Below are positions 46,905 through 58,273 of a stretch of DNA of 64,000 nt, piece after piece. Within the stretch, counting starts at the first letter, position 1, and the number at the start of each line of letters is the position of its first letter. The notes under the pieces are model-generated. The model had not been told where the DNA came from. It did not search any database and worked only from the letters and a program-made list of their open reading frames with translations. The stretch spans positions 1-64,000 of the forward strand of contig JBJEHU010000061.1 in assembly GCA_051876355.1 (NCBI GenBank), in the 5' to 3' direction. The position numbers and the translations under genes are program-made. The DNA comes from Olsenella_L sp051876355. GTDB taxonomy: Bacteria > Actinomycetota > Coriobacteriia > Coriobacteriales > Atopobiaceae.

Positions 46905-48278
46905 TCACTCGCTCCCCAGAAGTTCGCCGACGAGCTCATAGCAGAAGCTGTCCACAAGCTTCACGCGCACGATATCGCCGACCGAGGCCTCGCCGCTCTC
47001 GATATGCACGGCGCCATCGGAATCGGGAGCCTGGAACCAGGCATGGCCGATGAGCTCGGGGCCATTGTCTCCCTCTTCGATGCCGTCGACGATCACGTCG
47101 ACCGTCTCGCCGATATGCTTTGCCGTCGCAGAGAAGCCCATCTGCTCCGCAAGGTCGATGAGGCGCTGTGTGCGCTCCATCTTCACATCCTCGGGAACCT
47201 GGTCCTCCATCGTCGCGGCACGCGTGCCTTCCTCAGGCGAATAGGCGAAGACAGACGTGTAGTCGAACTCCTCTTCCTTGAGGAAGTCGAGAAGCTCTTC
47301 TGCCTCCTCGTCCGTCTCGCCCGGGAAGCCTGCCATGCCGGTCGTCCTGAGCACCATGCCCGGAATCTCGCGGCGCAGGCGGGCAAAGAGCTCGCGGAGC
47401 TCGGGCTCGGAGCCGGAGCGTCCCATGCGTGCAAGGATCCTCTCGGAGCAGTGCTGGATGGGGATGTCGATATAGGGAAGCACTTCGTCCACATCGCGGA
47501 TGGTTGCGATGAGCTCGTCTGTCATGCCCTCGGGCTGGAGATAGAGCACGCGGATCCAGCCATGGTAGGGACGGACGACTTCGGCGACCTGGCGCAGAAG
47601 CCAGGCAAGCGTCTTCTTCTCCTTGAAGTCGGAACCCCAGATGCCGGTATCCTGGCCGATGAGGACGACCTCGCGGACACCGCCCTCCATGAGCATCCTG
47701 ACCTCTTCGAGAATCTCCTCGACCGGGCGCGAATGGTAGCGGCCACGGATGTAGGGAATGGCACAGAATGCGCAGAAGCGGTCGCAGCCCTCGGAGATCT
47801 TCACATAGGCGCTTGCACCCTCGATCGTGCGGAGCGCTCCTGCATCAAGAGCCGGGCCGGATGCCGGCGCTTCGCGGCCTAGCACCTTCGATACGACGCC
47901 GACGATGCTGTCTTCCTCGTCTGCCTTCACGAAGGCAGAGACTTCGGGAAGCTCATCGGGCAGCGAGTCGCCGTAGCGCGACGGCACGCAGCCACACATG
48001 ACGATAGGAAGGCCACGTACCCCTTCGTCGGTAGCCTCCTCTGCAAGCTGCAGCGTCGTCTCGATCGACTCGGACGTCGCCGAGGCAAGGAACGAGCAGG
48101 TGTTGATCAGTGCGAGGTCGGCGTCTGCCACATCATGCGTCTCGGCATAGCCGGCGCGGTCCAGCAGCGACCTCATGCGGTCGGTATCGACCTCGTTCTT
48201 CGCGCATCCGAGCGTGATGTAGAGGATGCGGGGATCTTCAGTTCTAGCGGTAGTTGACATACTGGAGCGGCTGTCCAT
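46905..48278 (-). CDS. rimO: Ribosomal protein S12 methylthiotransferase RimO
   Basis: Radical SAM enzyme that beta-methylthiolates an Asp of ribosomal protein S12. The 457-residue protein starts with the UPF0004 domain (TLGCAKNEVDT), has the radical SAM motif CDRFCAFC near residue 165, and ends in a TRAM domain. The start at 48278 has GCAGG close upstream; a second ATG at 48260 lacks a site. Both overlap the yajQ 3' end. Coupled downstream to pgsA. Confidence 0.94.
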   Translation of the reverse strand: MDSRSSMSTTARTEDPRILYITLGCAKNEVDTDRMRSLLDRAGYAETHDVADADLALINTCSFLASATSESIETTLQLAEEATDEGVRGLPIVMCGCVPSRYGDSLPDELPEVSAFVKADEEDSIVGVVSKVLGREAPASGPALDAGALRTIEGASAYVKISEGCDRFCAFCAIPYIRGRYHSRPVEEILEEVRMLMEGGVREVVLIGQDTGIWGSDFKEKKTLAWLLRQVAEVVRPYHGWIRVLYLQPEGMTDELIATIRDVDEVLPYIDIPIQHCSERILARMGRSGSEPELRELFARLRREIPGMVLRTTGMAGFPGETDEEAEELLDFLKEEEFDYTSVFAYSPEEGTRAATMEDQVPEDVKMERTQRLIDLAEQMGFSATAKHIGETVDVIVDGIEEGDNGPELIGHAWFQAPDSDGAVHIESGEASVGDIVRVKLVDSFCYELVGELLGSE

Positions 48279-48741
48279 AATCCTGCTCTCTGAGATAGGC
48301 GATTGTGGCCTGCAGCGCGTCGCGGGAGGCAGAGCTCACACGGAGCTTGTCGCCTTCGACGGTCGCCTTGACCTTCTGCTTCGTTCCACGGATATCCTTG
48401 GCGATACGCTTCGCCGTGTCCTGGTCGATGCCCTGGACAAGCGTAGCGGTCTTCTTCACGGTCGCTCCCGCAGCCGGCACAGCCTCCTGCCACTTGATGG
48501 CAGAAAGATCGATGCCACGCTTCGCAGCCTTGGAATTCATGATGTCGGCAACCTGGCCGGCAACAAACTCGGATGGAGCGGTGACCGTGATCGTGCCGTC
48601 CTTCTTCGAATACTCGATCTTGGAGCCCGTGCCCTTCAGGTCATAGCGCTGAGAGAGCTCCTTCTGTGCCTGCTGGAAGGCATTGTCGACCTCCATAAGA
48701 TCGACTTCGGAGACGATGTCGAAGCTCGATTCCTTTGCCAT
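48244..48741 (-). CDS. yajQ: YajQ-family nucleotide-binding protein
   Basis: A 165-residue protein of the UPF0234/YajQ family, with two ferredoxin-like folds (ASSFDIV-type start, here MAKESSFDIVSEVDL, and IKDxxFxVxxxGDxL-like C-terminal half). Family members bind nucleotides, and a cyclic-di-GMP effector role is known for one Xanthomonas member; here the role is open. AAGGAGG precedes the ATG. Its 3' end overlaps the rimO start. Confidence 0.9.
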   Translation of the reverse strand: MAKESSFDIVSEVDLMEVDNAFQQAQKELSQRYDLKGTGSKIEYSKKDGTITVTAPSEFVAGQVADIMNSKAAKRGIDLSAIKWQEAVPAAGATVKKTATLVQGIDQDTAKRIAKDIRGTKQKVKATVEGDKLRVSSASRDALQATIAYLREQDYGQPLQYVNYR

Positions 48742-48750
48742 GTTCCCTCC

Positions 48751-50169
48751 TTAAGCCTTGCTGGTCGTTGTAGAGGCGCTCTTCGTGCTCGTGGCAGAGG
48801 CGCCGTTCGTGGTGCCAGATGTCGTGCCGGACGTCGTGCCCGACGCAGAGGTGCCAGACGATGTCGAAGACGTGCCGCTCTGCGAAGAATCGGTCCCTGT
48901 GGAGGCGGAATCCGTACTCTTCGAGTCGGTCGATGTCCCGTCCGTCGTGGTTGTGGACTGCGTCTGAGGCACCTTGATCGTGATTGTGCCCAGGCCTGAC
49001 GTCTTCGCATCGAAGCTCTGGTTCTCGCCGTTCTTCGTGACAGTCACGGCCGACGTATCCCCAACCTGTATGGTCATCGACTGCGTCGGATCGTACGTCT
49101 GTGTCCAGGGCCCGGTCACAGACTCGGCGACGACGCTCTTGCCGTCGACGACAATCTCGACCCACGAGACGCTGTTGTCGGCGACAGTCACGGTGACTTC
49201 CGTCTTCTCGGACGTCGTCGAATCCGTCGAGGATGTGTTCGACTTCGTGCTCGTCGTCTGCGCCGTCGTGCCGGAGTTCGAACCCTGGGAGCTCGATGAG
49301 GCGGAGCTTGCTGTCGAAGACGTACCCGACGTGTCGGATTCTGCGGTGGAAACTGGCACGGTCGACGATGCAGCGGAGCTGCTCTCCCCTGCCGCCGTAT
49401 TCACGCAGGAGCTCACCGACATCACGATGATGATCGTGAGCAGGACCGCAACGAGGATGCCGAGGCCGATGACCATGTTCTCGTTCGAGATGACAGACTT
49501 GGGACGCTGGGGGTGGCGACCCGGCTGGGGGCGTCTCCTGTCGACGTTCGGCCTCTGGACATTCGCGATGTTGCGCGAAGAGACACGGCCGCGGACGGAG
49601 TTGGCTGCCTCGTAAGGAGACGTCGTCTGTCCGTATTTCATGTCATCGGTATAGCCCGTCTCGACCGGACGGGTCTCGATGCGCTGGCTCTGGCTATAGA
49701 AGCGCTCAGTCCCGTCGATGTAGGGATTGCGCTGCTGCGAAGGATAGCTCTGCTGCGGGACGCGCTGGGAGTAGGGCTGCCCCTGCTGTGTCCTTGCATA
49801 GCCGCCCTGCGGGGCAGCGTTCCTGTTCATCGGAGCGGCACCCGAGCGCTCTCTGGTGCCTCTGTCGGAATAGCTTGAGCGCACCTGCTCGCGTGAGCGC
49901 CTGCGCCTCTCGTTGTTGCCGTGTTCGTACACGTATAGGTCCTCATTGAATTGACGTACGACTGCAGAATCATCAAGACCAAGATAGCGCGCATAGGAGG
50001 CAAGCATCCCCTGGGCATAGCCATTGCTCGGAATGGACGCAAAATCGCCTTCCTCCAATGCCTGGAGAATGCGCTCCTTCATGCGCAGATCGCGCGCAGC
50101 CTTGCCGAGCGTGATGCCCAGCTGCCTGCGGCGTTCAAGAAGTATAGCGCTATAGCGTGCGGCTGCCAT
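48751..50169 (-). CDS. RodZ-like HTH membrane protein with a Ser/Thr-rich tail
   Basis: A 472-residue single-pass membrane protein. A cytoplasmic helix-turn-helix (HTH_25, about residues 5-75) is followed by a Gln/Arg/Ser-rich linker, one transmembrane helix (about 231-254), a long Ser/Thr linker, a C-terminal DUF4115-like beta domain (about 325-395) and a roughly 70-residue Thr/Ser/Gly tail. This is the plan of RodZ, a cell-shape and elongasome organiser. GGGAGG precedes the ATG, which starts one base after the ftsK stop, so the two are coupled. No MreB gene is in the window. Confidence 0.8.
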   Translation of the reverse strand: MAAARYSAILLERRRQLGITLGKAARDLRMKERILQALEEGDFASIPSNGYAQGMLASYARYLGLDDSAVVRQFNEDLYVYEHGNNERRRRSREQVRSSYSDRGTRERSGAAPMNRNAAPQGGYARTQQGQPYSQRVPQQSYPSQQRNPYIDGTERFYSQSQRIETRPVETGYTDDMKYGQTTSPYEAANSVRGRVSSRNIANVQRPNVDRRRPQPGRHPQRPKSVISNENMVIGLGILVAVLLTIIIVMSVSSCVNTAAGESSSAASSTVPVSTAESDTSGTSSTASSASSSSQGSNSGTTAQTTSTKSNTSSTDSTTSEKTEVTVTVADNSVSWVEIVVDGKSVVAESVTGPWTQTYDPTQSMTIQVGDTSAVTVTKNGENQSFDAKTSGLGTITIKVPQTQSTTTTDGTSTDSKSTDSASTGTDSSQSGTSSTSSGTSASGTTSGTTSGTTNGASATSTKSASTTTSKA

Positions 50170-50170
50170 G

Positions 50171-52762
50171 CTATACGACCTCCCGGTACTTTTCCTCCGC
50201 TATCCTGAGCTCTTCGAGTCCGGCTTCGTCGAGAAGGACTTCGCGCGGCTTCGAGCCGTCAGGAGGCCCGACGATTCCCTTTGCCTCGAGCATATCCATG
50301 ATCCTTCCGGCACGAGCATAGCCGACCTTGAGGCGACGCTGCAGGCCCGACGTGGAACCAAGCTGCGAATCAACGACAATCTGGGCTGCTTCCCAGACAA
50401 GCGGATCGTCGTCCTCAGGACCCTGCGAGCCTCCGCTCTCGCCCGGCAGCGCGCCAGGAGATACCGCAGAGAGGATCTCGTCGTGCATGTCGGACTCGAA
50501 GTGCTCCTTCACGAAGGCGACGACGGACTCGATCTCGTCGTCCGAGACATAGCAGCCAAGCGCACGCTTCGGCTTCCTGCCTCTCAGGCGGTAGAGCATG
50601 TCGCCGGAGCCGAGCAGGCGCTCGGCGCCTGTCGCATCGAGAATGATGCGGGAGTTCACGGAAGAGTCGACAGAGAGCGCGACACGGTTGTCGATGTTCG
50701 CCTTGATGAGGCCCGTCACGACATCGGCCGAAGGCCTCTGCGTCGCCACGATCAGGTGGATGCCGGCAGCACGTCCGAGCTGGGCGATGCGCACGATCGA
50801 GGCCTCGACGTCCTTGCGCGCGACCATCATGAGATCGGAGAGCTCGTCGATCACAATGACGAAATAGGGCATATGCTCGGGCGGATGCTCCATGTCGGCC
50901 CACTTGTCGCCGTCGATGTTCGCGTTGAACGTCTTGATGTCGCGCACCTTGTAGTGCTCGAACACCTTGAGCCTGCGCTCCATCTCGGAGACGCCCCACT
51001 GGAGCGCTCCTGCGGCCTGGTGCGGATCGGTCACGACCGGCACGTAGAGATGCGGCAGGCCATTGTAGCCTGTGAACTCGACGCGCTTCGGGTCAATCAT
51101 GATCATGCGCACCTGCTGGGGCGTTGCTCTCATGAGCATGGAGACGATAATCGTATTGAGGAGCACGGACTTGCCGGATCCGGTCGTACCAGCGACAAGC
51201 AGGTGCGGCAGCTTCGCGATATCGACCGTGATCGGCTTTCCTTCCGTATCGCGGCCGAAGGCGACCTCGAGCGGGCTCTTGCTCTTCGCATACGGCAGGA
51301 CGTCGCCGAGGCACACGCTCTGCCTCTCGTGGTTCGGGATCTCGATGCCGACAAGCGAGGTGCCAGGAATCGGCGCGAAGATGCGGACCGACGTGGCGGC
51401 AAGCGACAGCGCGATATCGTCCTCGAGGTTCGTGATGCGGCTCACGCGCTCGCCCTCGCCCATCGAGATCTGGAATGTCGTGACGATGGGGCCGGAGACC
51501 CAGCCCGTGACCTTTGCCGTGAGGCCGAATTCCTCGAGCGTGCTCTGGAGCTTCTCTGCCGTGGACCTGAGCTCTTCCTGCGAGCTCATGCTCTGGGCAG
51601 AATCGGGATTCGATTCGAGGAGGGAAAGCGGCGGAAGCTCTGCCCCGTCCGCAGCCCCTGCGGTAGCGGCAGGAGCAGCAGGTGCTGCCGCCTTCTGGAT
51701 CTGGGTCTTCTTGCCTTCGGCGCGCGCGGCCGCTTCCTTCAGGAAATCGGGCACGGCCTCGTGCGCAGGAGCGGCCTTCGGCGCTGCAGCGGCGGCTGCC
51801 GTCGACTCTCTAGAGTCGTCTTCGTCCGGCGTCTCGTTTGCCGCATCGGAGGAGTCATCCACATCGGCAGCCGGCTGCACATGCTTGAGAGCAAGACGCG
51901 GATGGCGCTTCTTCGCTGCCTTCTCGTCCTTTGCGTCGGCAGCCTTGTCGGCACGAGGAGCCTCCGTAACGACAGCAGCCTTCTTGCGGCCACGCTTCAG
52001 CACGGTCGTCTTGCGGTCTCCGATGAACGTCGTCTTGCCGTCGCCGACAGGATCGAAGAGCGTCGTCGGCGCCGTGACATCAGGATTCTGCATATCGGCA
52101 AAGAGGTCGTCGAGGTCTGCCACAGCAGCAGGAGCAGCTTCTGCCTTCTGGGCACGGGCTGCCTCGCGGCTCTGCTTCAGGGCACCCATCCTCTCCTGCA
52201 TCTCGGACTTGAGCTTCGTGAGCGAAAGGCCGCAGACAAGGGCACCGGTGACGATGAGTCCCACGAGCACGACATTGGCGACGATGCGCCCGACAAGCAC
52301 GAGAAGCACCCAGGCAAGGGCGCCGCCGACAAGTCCTCCCGCCTTTTCCATGTAGGCAGGATCGAGCACCTGCTGCGGTGCAGATTCAGGAACTCCTGCA
52401 TTCACGGAAATGAGCGCAAGTACTGCAAGAACGATGAGGCCGAGACCGACGGCAACGCGCTTCGAGCCGAGGATCGAGCGGTCCATGAAATGCGTCGCGG
52501 CAAAGAGCACGATTGCAAGCGGGCAGAGGATGGCGCCGACGCCGAACAGGAGCGAGAGTGCACGCCCCAGAAGCGTCGTCACGACGGCAGACGTCGGCGT
52601 GACGAGCGCCACAATCATCGCGACGGCAAGCACGATCAGCAGCACGGCGAGGATGTCCTGCTTGACAGAAGGCTCTATCACCGGAGCGGTGCTGTGCTGC
52701 ACCTGCGGCTTCTGGGCCCTTTCCATATTCTTCTGTGCTGCTGTCTTGCTCTTTGCTGCCAA
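50171..52762 (-). CDS. ftsK: DNA translocase FtsK/SpoIIIE
   Basis: Pumps chromosomal DNA through the septum at division. The 863-residue protein has four to five N-terminal transmembrane helices (about 20-190), an Ala/Pro/Lys-rich linker (about 200-370), the RecA-like motor with Walker A GTTGSGKS (about 522-530), and a C-terminal winged-helix gamma domain. It starts with TTG after GGAGG, one base past the RNase J stop. Operon order is rnj-ftsK-rodZ. Confidence 0.95.
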   Translation of the reverse strand: MAAKSKTAAQKNMERAQKPQVQHSTAPVIEPSVKQDILAVLLIVLAVAMIVALVTPTSAVVTTLLGRALSLLFGVGAILCPLAIVLFAATHFMDRSILGSKRVAVGLGLIVLAVLALISVNAGVPESAPQQVLDPAYMEKAGGLVGGALAWVLLVLVGRIVANVVLVGLIVTGALVCGLSLTKLKSEMQERMGALKQSREAARAQKAEAAPAAVADLDDLFADMQNPDVTAPTTLFDPVGDGKTTFIGDRKTTVLKRGRKKAAVVTEAPRADKAADAKDEKAAKKRHPRLALKHVQPAADVDDSSDAANETPDEDDSRESTAAAAAAPKAAPAHEAVPDFLKEAAARAEGKKTQIQKAAAPAAPAATAGAADGAELPPLSLLESNPDSAQSMSSQEELRSTAEKLQSTLEEFGLTAKVTGWVSGPIVTTFQISMGEGERVSRITNLEDDIALSLAATSVRIFAPIPGTSLVGIEIPNHERQSVCLGDVLPYAKSKSPLEVAFGRDTEGKPITVDIAKLPHLLVAGTTGSGKSVLLNTIIVSMLMRATPQQVRMIMIDPKRVEFTGYNGLPHLYVPVVTDPHQAAGALQWGVSEMERRLKVFEHYKVRDIKTFNANIDGDKWADMEHPPEHMPYFVIVIDELSDLMMVARKDVEASIVRIAQLGRAAGIHLIVATQRPSADVVTGLIKANIDNRVALSVDSSVNSRIILDATGAERLLGSGDMLYRLRGRKPKRALGCYVSDDEIESVVAFVKEHFESDMHDEILSAVSPGALPGESGGSQGPEDDDPLVWEAAQIVVDSQLGSTSGLQRRLKVGYARAGRIMDMLEAKGIVGPPDGSKPREVLLDEAGLEELRIAEEKYREVV

Positions 52763-52763
52763 C

Positions 52764-54425
52764 CTAAACCTCCAGCACGACCGGAATTACCATCGGCCGC
52801 GTGTGTGTCTTGTTCCAGAGATAGTTCGAAAGGCCGTTCCTCGCTGCCTTGCGCATCGCGTCGACGGTTGCCGTGTCGGCAATCTTCATGACGGCAGTAC
52901 GGACGGAATCCACGGCACCATCCGAGAGCTCCATATCGTTCGCGGAAGAGAAGCCGCGGCTCGAAAGCTCGATGTCCTCGACCTTGCGCGTGCGGCTCGA
53001 GATCGTGACGACGCACGTGACGATGCCGTCGGTCGCAAGGCGCTTGCGGTCGCGCAGGACGACAGGGTCGGCATCGGACACCGATCCGCCATCGACGTAG
53101 ACGACGCCGGAATCGACCGAGGGGCCACGACGCACCTTGTGACGGCGCATCTCGAGCGTGTCGCCGTTGTCGACGACGAAGATGTGGTCGTCATCCATGC
53201 CCATGTCGCGTGCAAGCTGGGCGTGTGCCCTCAGATGCACAGCCTCGCCGTGGACCGGCATGAAGTACTTCGGGTGCACCATAGCGAGCATGAGCTTGAG
53301 CTCCTCCTGGGAGCCGTGGCCCGAGACATGGACGAGCGTGTTGCTCTTGTCATAGATGTAGCAGCCGAGCTTCGAGAGCGAGTTGATGACGCCCTGGACG
53401 CTCTTCTCGTTGCCCGGAACCGGCGTCGCGGAGATGATGACCGTATCGCCCTTGTGGATCGAGAGCGACTTGTGTTCGCCGTTTGCCATCCTCGAGAGAG
53501 CAGAGAGCGGCTCGCCCTGGGAGCCCGTGCACATGACGACAATCTTCTCGTCCGGCAGGTTCTCGACGTCGTAGGCGTCGATGATGTTCTCGTCGGCAAT
53601 CCTGAGGTAGCCAAGCTCGCGTGCGATGGCCGTGTTCGTGACCATCGATCTGCCGGTCACGACGACCTTCCTGCCCACTGCCGTGGCGGCGTCGCAGATC
53701 TGCTGGAGACGGTGGATATGGCTCGAGAACGAGGCCACGAAGACGCGGCCCGGTGCATTCTTGATGATGTGGCGAAGGGCAGGGCCGACAGCCGCCTCGG
53801 ACGGCGTGAATCCTGGCTTCGTCGCGTTCGTCGAATCGGAGAGCAGGAGGTCGACGCCCATGGAGGCGAAGCGGTTGATCGCGCCATAGTCCGGGCGCAC
53901 GCCGTCGATCGGCGTCTGGTCGAGCTTGAAGTCGCCCGTATGCATGACCGTGCCGGCAGGCGTCTTGATGTAGACGCCGAGCGATGCCGGAATCGAGTGC
54001 GTCATCGAGAAGAAGCTGACCGTGAAGGCGCCGAGCTCGATCTTCGAGCCATCCGTGACCTCGCGGAAGTCAGGGTTCTTCAGGCGATGCTCTTCGAGCT
54101 TGCCTTCGATGAGCTTGAGCGTGAGCTTGCTCGAGAAGATCGGGACGCGGTGTGTGAGGTCCATGAGGAGGTACGGGAGCGCTCCCGTGTGGTCTTCGTG
54201 GCCGTGCGTCACGATGATGCCGCGGAGCTTGTCCTCGTTCTCGAGCACATACGTGTAGTCGGGAAGCACAAGGTCCACGCCCGGCATATCGTCGTCCGGG
54301 AACATGATGCCGGCATCGACGAGGATCATGTCATCCCCATACTCGAATGCCGTCATGTTCTTGCCGATGCCGTCAAGGCCTCCGAGAGGAATGACCCTTA
54401 AAGGTATGGATTCGGTTCTTGCCAT
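52764..54425 (-). CDS. rnj: Ribonuclease J
   Basis: Metallo-beta-lactamase-fold RNase with 5'-to-3' exonuclease and endonuclease activity. The 553-residue protein carries HGHEDHTG (residues 74-81), beta-CASP motifs and the C-terminal RNase J domain. The ATG at 54425 follows GGAGCAGG; a longer in-frame start is less likely. It is first in rnj-ftsK-rodZ. Confidence 0.94.
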   Translation of the reverse strand: MARTESIPLRVIPLGGLDGIGKNMTAFEYGDDMILVDAGIMFPDDDMPGVDLVLPDYTYVLENEDKLRGIIVTHGHEDHTGALPYLLMDLTHRVPIFSSKLTLKLIEGKLEEHRLKNPDFREVTDGSKIELGAFTVSFFSMTHSIPASLGVYIKTPAGTVMHTGDFKLDQTPIDGVRPDYGAINRFASMGVDLLLSDSTNATKPGFTPSEAAVGPALRHIIKNAPGRVFVASFSSHIHRLQQICDAATAVGRKVVVTGRSMVTNTAIARELGYLRIADENIIDAYDVENLPDEKIVVMCTGSQGEPLSALSRMANGEHKSLSIHKGDTVIISATPVPGNEKSVQGVINSLSKLGCYIYDKSNTLVHVSGHGSQEELKLMLAMVHPKYFMPVHGEAVHLRAHAQLARDMGMDDDHIFVVDNGDTLEMRRHKVRRGPSVDSGVVYVDGGSVSDADPVVLRDRKRLATDGIVTCVVTISSRTRKVEDIELSSRGFSSANDMELSDGAVDSVRTAVMKIADTATVDAMRKAARNGLSNYLWNKTHTRPMVIPVVLEV

Positions 54426-54619
54426 ATGTCTGCCTGCTCCTTCCATGTAGCGATGTAATGCAGATCATTTCATGCAGCCAGCTGCGTCTTTTCTGCCAGA
54501 CTGCATTCCCATGCTGATAGTGTGCGGCCCGAGGCACGCACAAGGCTTTCTATGATAGTACCCGAGGAGCGGCAGCCAAACGACAGTGCAAGCAAAGCGC
54601 CACGATTATTCTTGAGAAC

Positions 54620-54651
54620 GAGGGCGGGAACCCCGAAGAGTTCCCGCCCTC
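54620..54651 (-). terminator. Terminator of pnp
   Basis: A perfect 12-bp stem GAGGGCGGGAAC/GTTCCCGCCCTC with an 8-nt loop, 38 bp past the pnp stop. The minus-strand tail (GTTCTCAAGAA) has no long T-run. Confidence 0.75.
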
Positions 54652-54688
54652 AGCTGATGCTCATATGCAAGCCTGCTGGCTTCGAGCC

Positions 54689-56935
<2,247 letters not shown>

Positions 56936-56963
56936 TTTTCCCCTTATCTCCGTCTGCCCCATT

Positions 56964-56997
56964 GCAGACGGGCCGTCTTGCATGCATCTCTGCATGC
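56964..56997 (-). promoter_or_regulatory. Hairpin pair in the pnp leader
   Basis: On the minus strand a hairpin GCATGCA/TGCATGC with a GAGA tetraloop (56980-56997) is followed by a second hairpin around GACGG/CCGTC (56964-56981), 30-60 nt before the pnp start. Leader structures that are cut and then degraded by PNPase are the known mode of pnp autocontrol in several bacteria. Confidence 0.45.
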
Positions 56998-57030
56998 GGC
57001 ACCCCCGCTTCTCGGGAATGCATATGAAAG

Positions 57031-57057
57031 AAGAGGACGCCTCGATGGCGCCCTCTT
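57031..57057 (-). terminator. Terminator of rpsO
   Basis: On the minus strand AAGAGGGCGCC pairs with GGCGTCCTCTT through one G-T pair, with a 5-nt loop, then TCTTTC. It lies 13 bp past the rpsO stop, so rpsO is ended or processed here before pnp. Confidence 0.65.
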
Positions 57058-57069
57058 CCAATGACCCAC

Positions 57070-57348
57070 TTACTGGATGTTGTCGCGGATGCCCAGGCTC
57101 TTGATGAGGCTACGGTACTCTTCGATGTCCTGTGCCTTGATGTAGCCAAGCAGGCGACGACGCTTGCCGACGAGCATCAGCAGGCCGCGGCGGGTGTGGA
57201 AGTCCTTCTGATGGGACTTCATGTGCTCGGTCAGGCCCTTGATGCGCTCAGTGAGAAGAGCGACCTGGACTGCGGCGGAGCCGGAATCCTTCTCGTTCTT
57301 GCCATACTGAGCCATGAGCTCGGCCTTGCGCTCCTTGGTAACTGCCAT
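57070..57348 (-). CDS. rpsO: 30S ribosomal protein S15
   Basis: A 92-residue primary 16S rRNA-binding protein of the small subunit. The sequence from MAVTKERKAELMAQYG through DFHTRRGLLMLVGKRRRLLGYI is diagnostic. AAAGGTGG precedes the ATG. The frame stays open upstream but that part is non-coding. It stands before pnp, the usual order. Confidence 0.97.
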   Translation of the reverse strand: MAVTKERKAELMAQYGKNEKDSGSAAVQVALLTERIKGLTEHMKSHQKDFHTRRGLLMLVGKRRRLLGYIKAQDIEEYRSLIKSLGIRDNIQ

Positions 57349-57527
57349 TGTGGAACCACCTTTCGTGAGATTCGCCCTGAACTGGGTTCGCCGTCTGGCA
57401 TGAACGCGCGACCAGGTACAGGGTACGTACAACGAGAAGTACTTTACCACAGGATGTGCCTGCCCTCGCTCAGAACCTGCCTGCGCTACCGAACTCACAG
57501 CTCCCGCACAAGCCCTCGCGATGTGCC

Positions 57528-58271
57528 CTAGAGACCGCGCCAGAACTCCCATGCCTTGAGGCGGGTGTCGAGGTGCATCTGTCCCCATTCATGGGCAAGC
57601 ATGACAAGAAGGCGGGCGGTGGGGACATCGACGGGAGCATCCCTGAGTTCCCTGAACGTTGCTGCCAGAAGCGCCCGCATCCAGGCAAAGTCGTTCTCCG
57701 AGAGCTCATGGGCGCCTGCGACCTCGCGGGCACACGATGCGCAGAGCGCACCTCCTGCCGCAGCAGAGAAGAGCGTCGGATGCGGATCTCCGCAGGCGAT
57801 GCAGCTCTCGAGCTCCGGCTTCCATCCCTCATGCGCAAGCACCTTGAACGCATATGCAGAAACCAGGACCATCTGGTGCGACACATCCGCTCCCTCGAGC
57901 GCAGCAAGCAGCGCCGAGAGGATCTTGTAGAGGAACGGGTCCGGCATGTCCTCGTAGGAGCTCTTCTCGGCAAGCTCTGCTGCAGCCGAAGCGGCACTCA
58001 GGCTGTCGAGGTCTTCGCGGAGCGGCGCATGGGCGCTCACAAGAGATGCCTCGGAGACGATAGCGAGTGGGCCACGCCCTTGGGAGAGCAGCAGATCGGA
58101 CTCGCAGAGGATGTCGCAGCGGGAAGCGAAGCGCCCGCCGGGCTTCCTGGCCCCTTTCGCGACCGCACGCCTTTTCTGCCCGTCCTCGCCGATCATCGTG
58201 AGGATGAGGTCCTGCTCCTTGAGCTTTGTCGTATCGAGCACGATCGCCTTCGTATGGAGCGTGCGCCTCAC
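57528..58271 (-). CDS. recO: DNA repair protein RecO
   Basis: Loads RecA onto single-stranded DNA in the RecFOR pathway. The 247-residue protein has an N-terminal OB-fold (about 1-80) and a helical C-terminal half with a zinc site (CIACG near 158 and CASCA near 180). Start at GTG 58271, two bases past the era stop, with GAGGCGGACGAG upstream. It is last in the dnaJ-to-recO operon. Confidence 0.92.
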   Translation of the reverse strand: MRRTLHTKAIVLDTTKLKEQDLILTMIGEDGQKRRAVAKGARKPGGRFASRCDILCESDLLLSQGRGPLAIVSEASLVSAHAPLREDLDSLSAASAAAELAEKSSYEDMPDPFLYKILSALLAALEGADVSHQMVLVSAYAFKVLAHEGWKPELESCIACGDPHPTLFSAAAGGALCASCAREVAGAHELSENDFAWMRALLAATFRELRDAPVDVPTARLLVMLAHEWGQMHLDTRLKAWEFWRGL

Positions 58272-58273
58272 AG

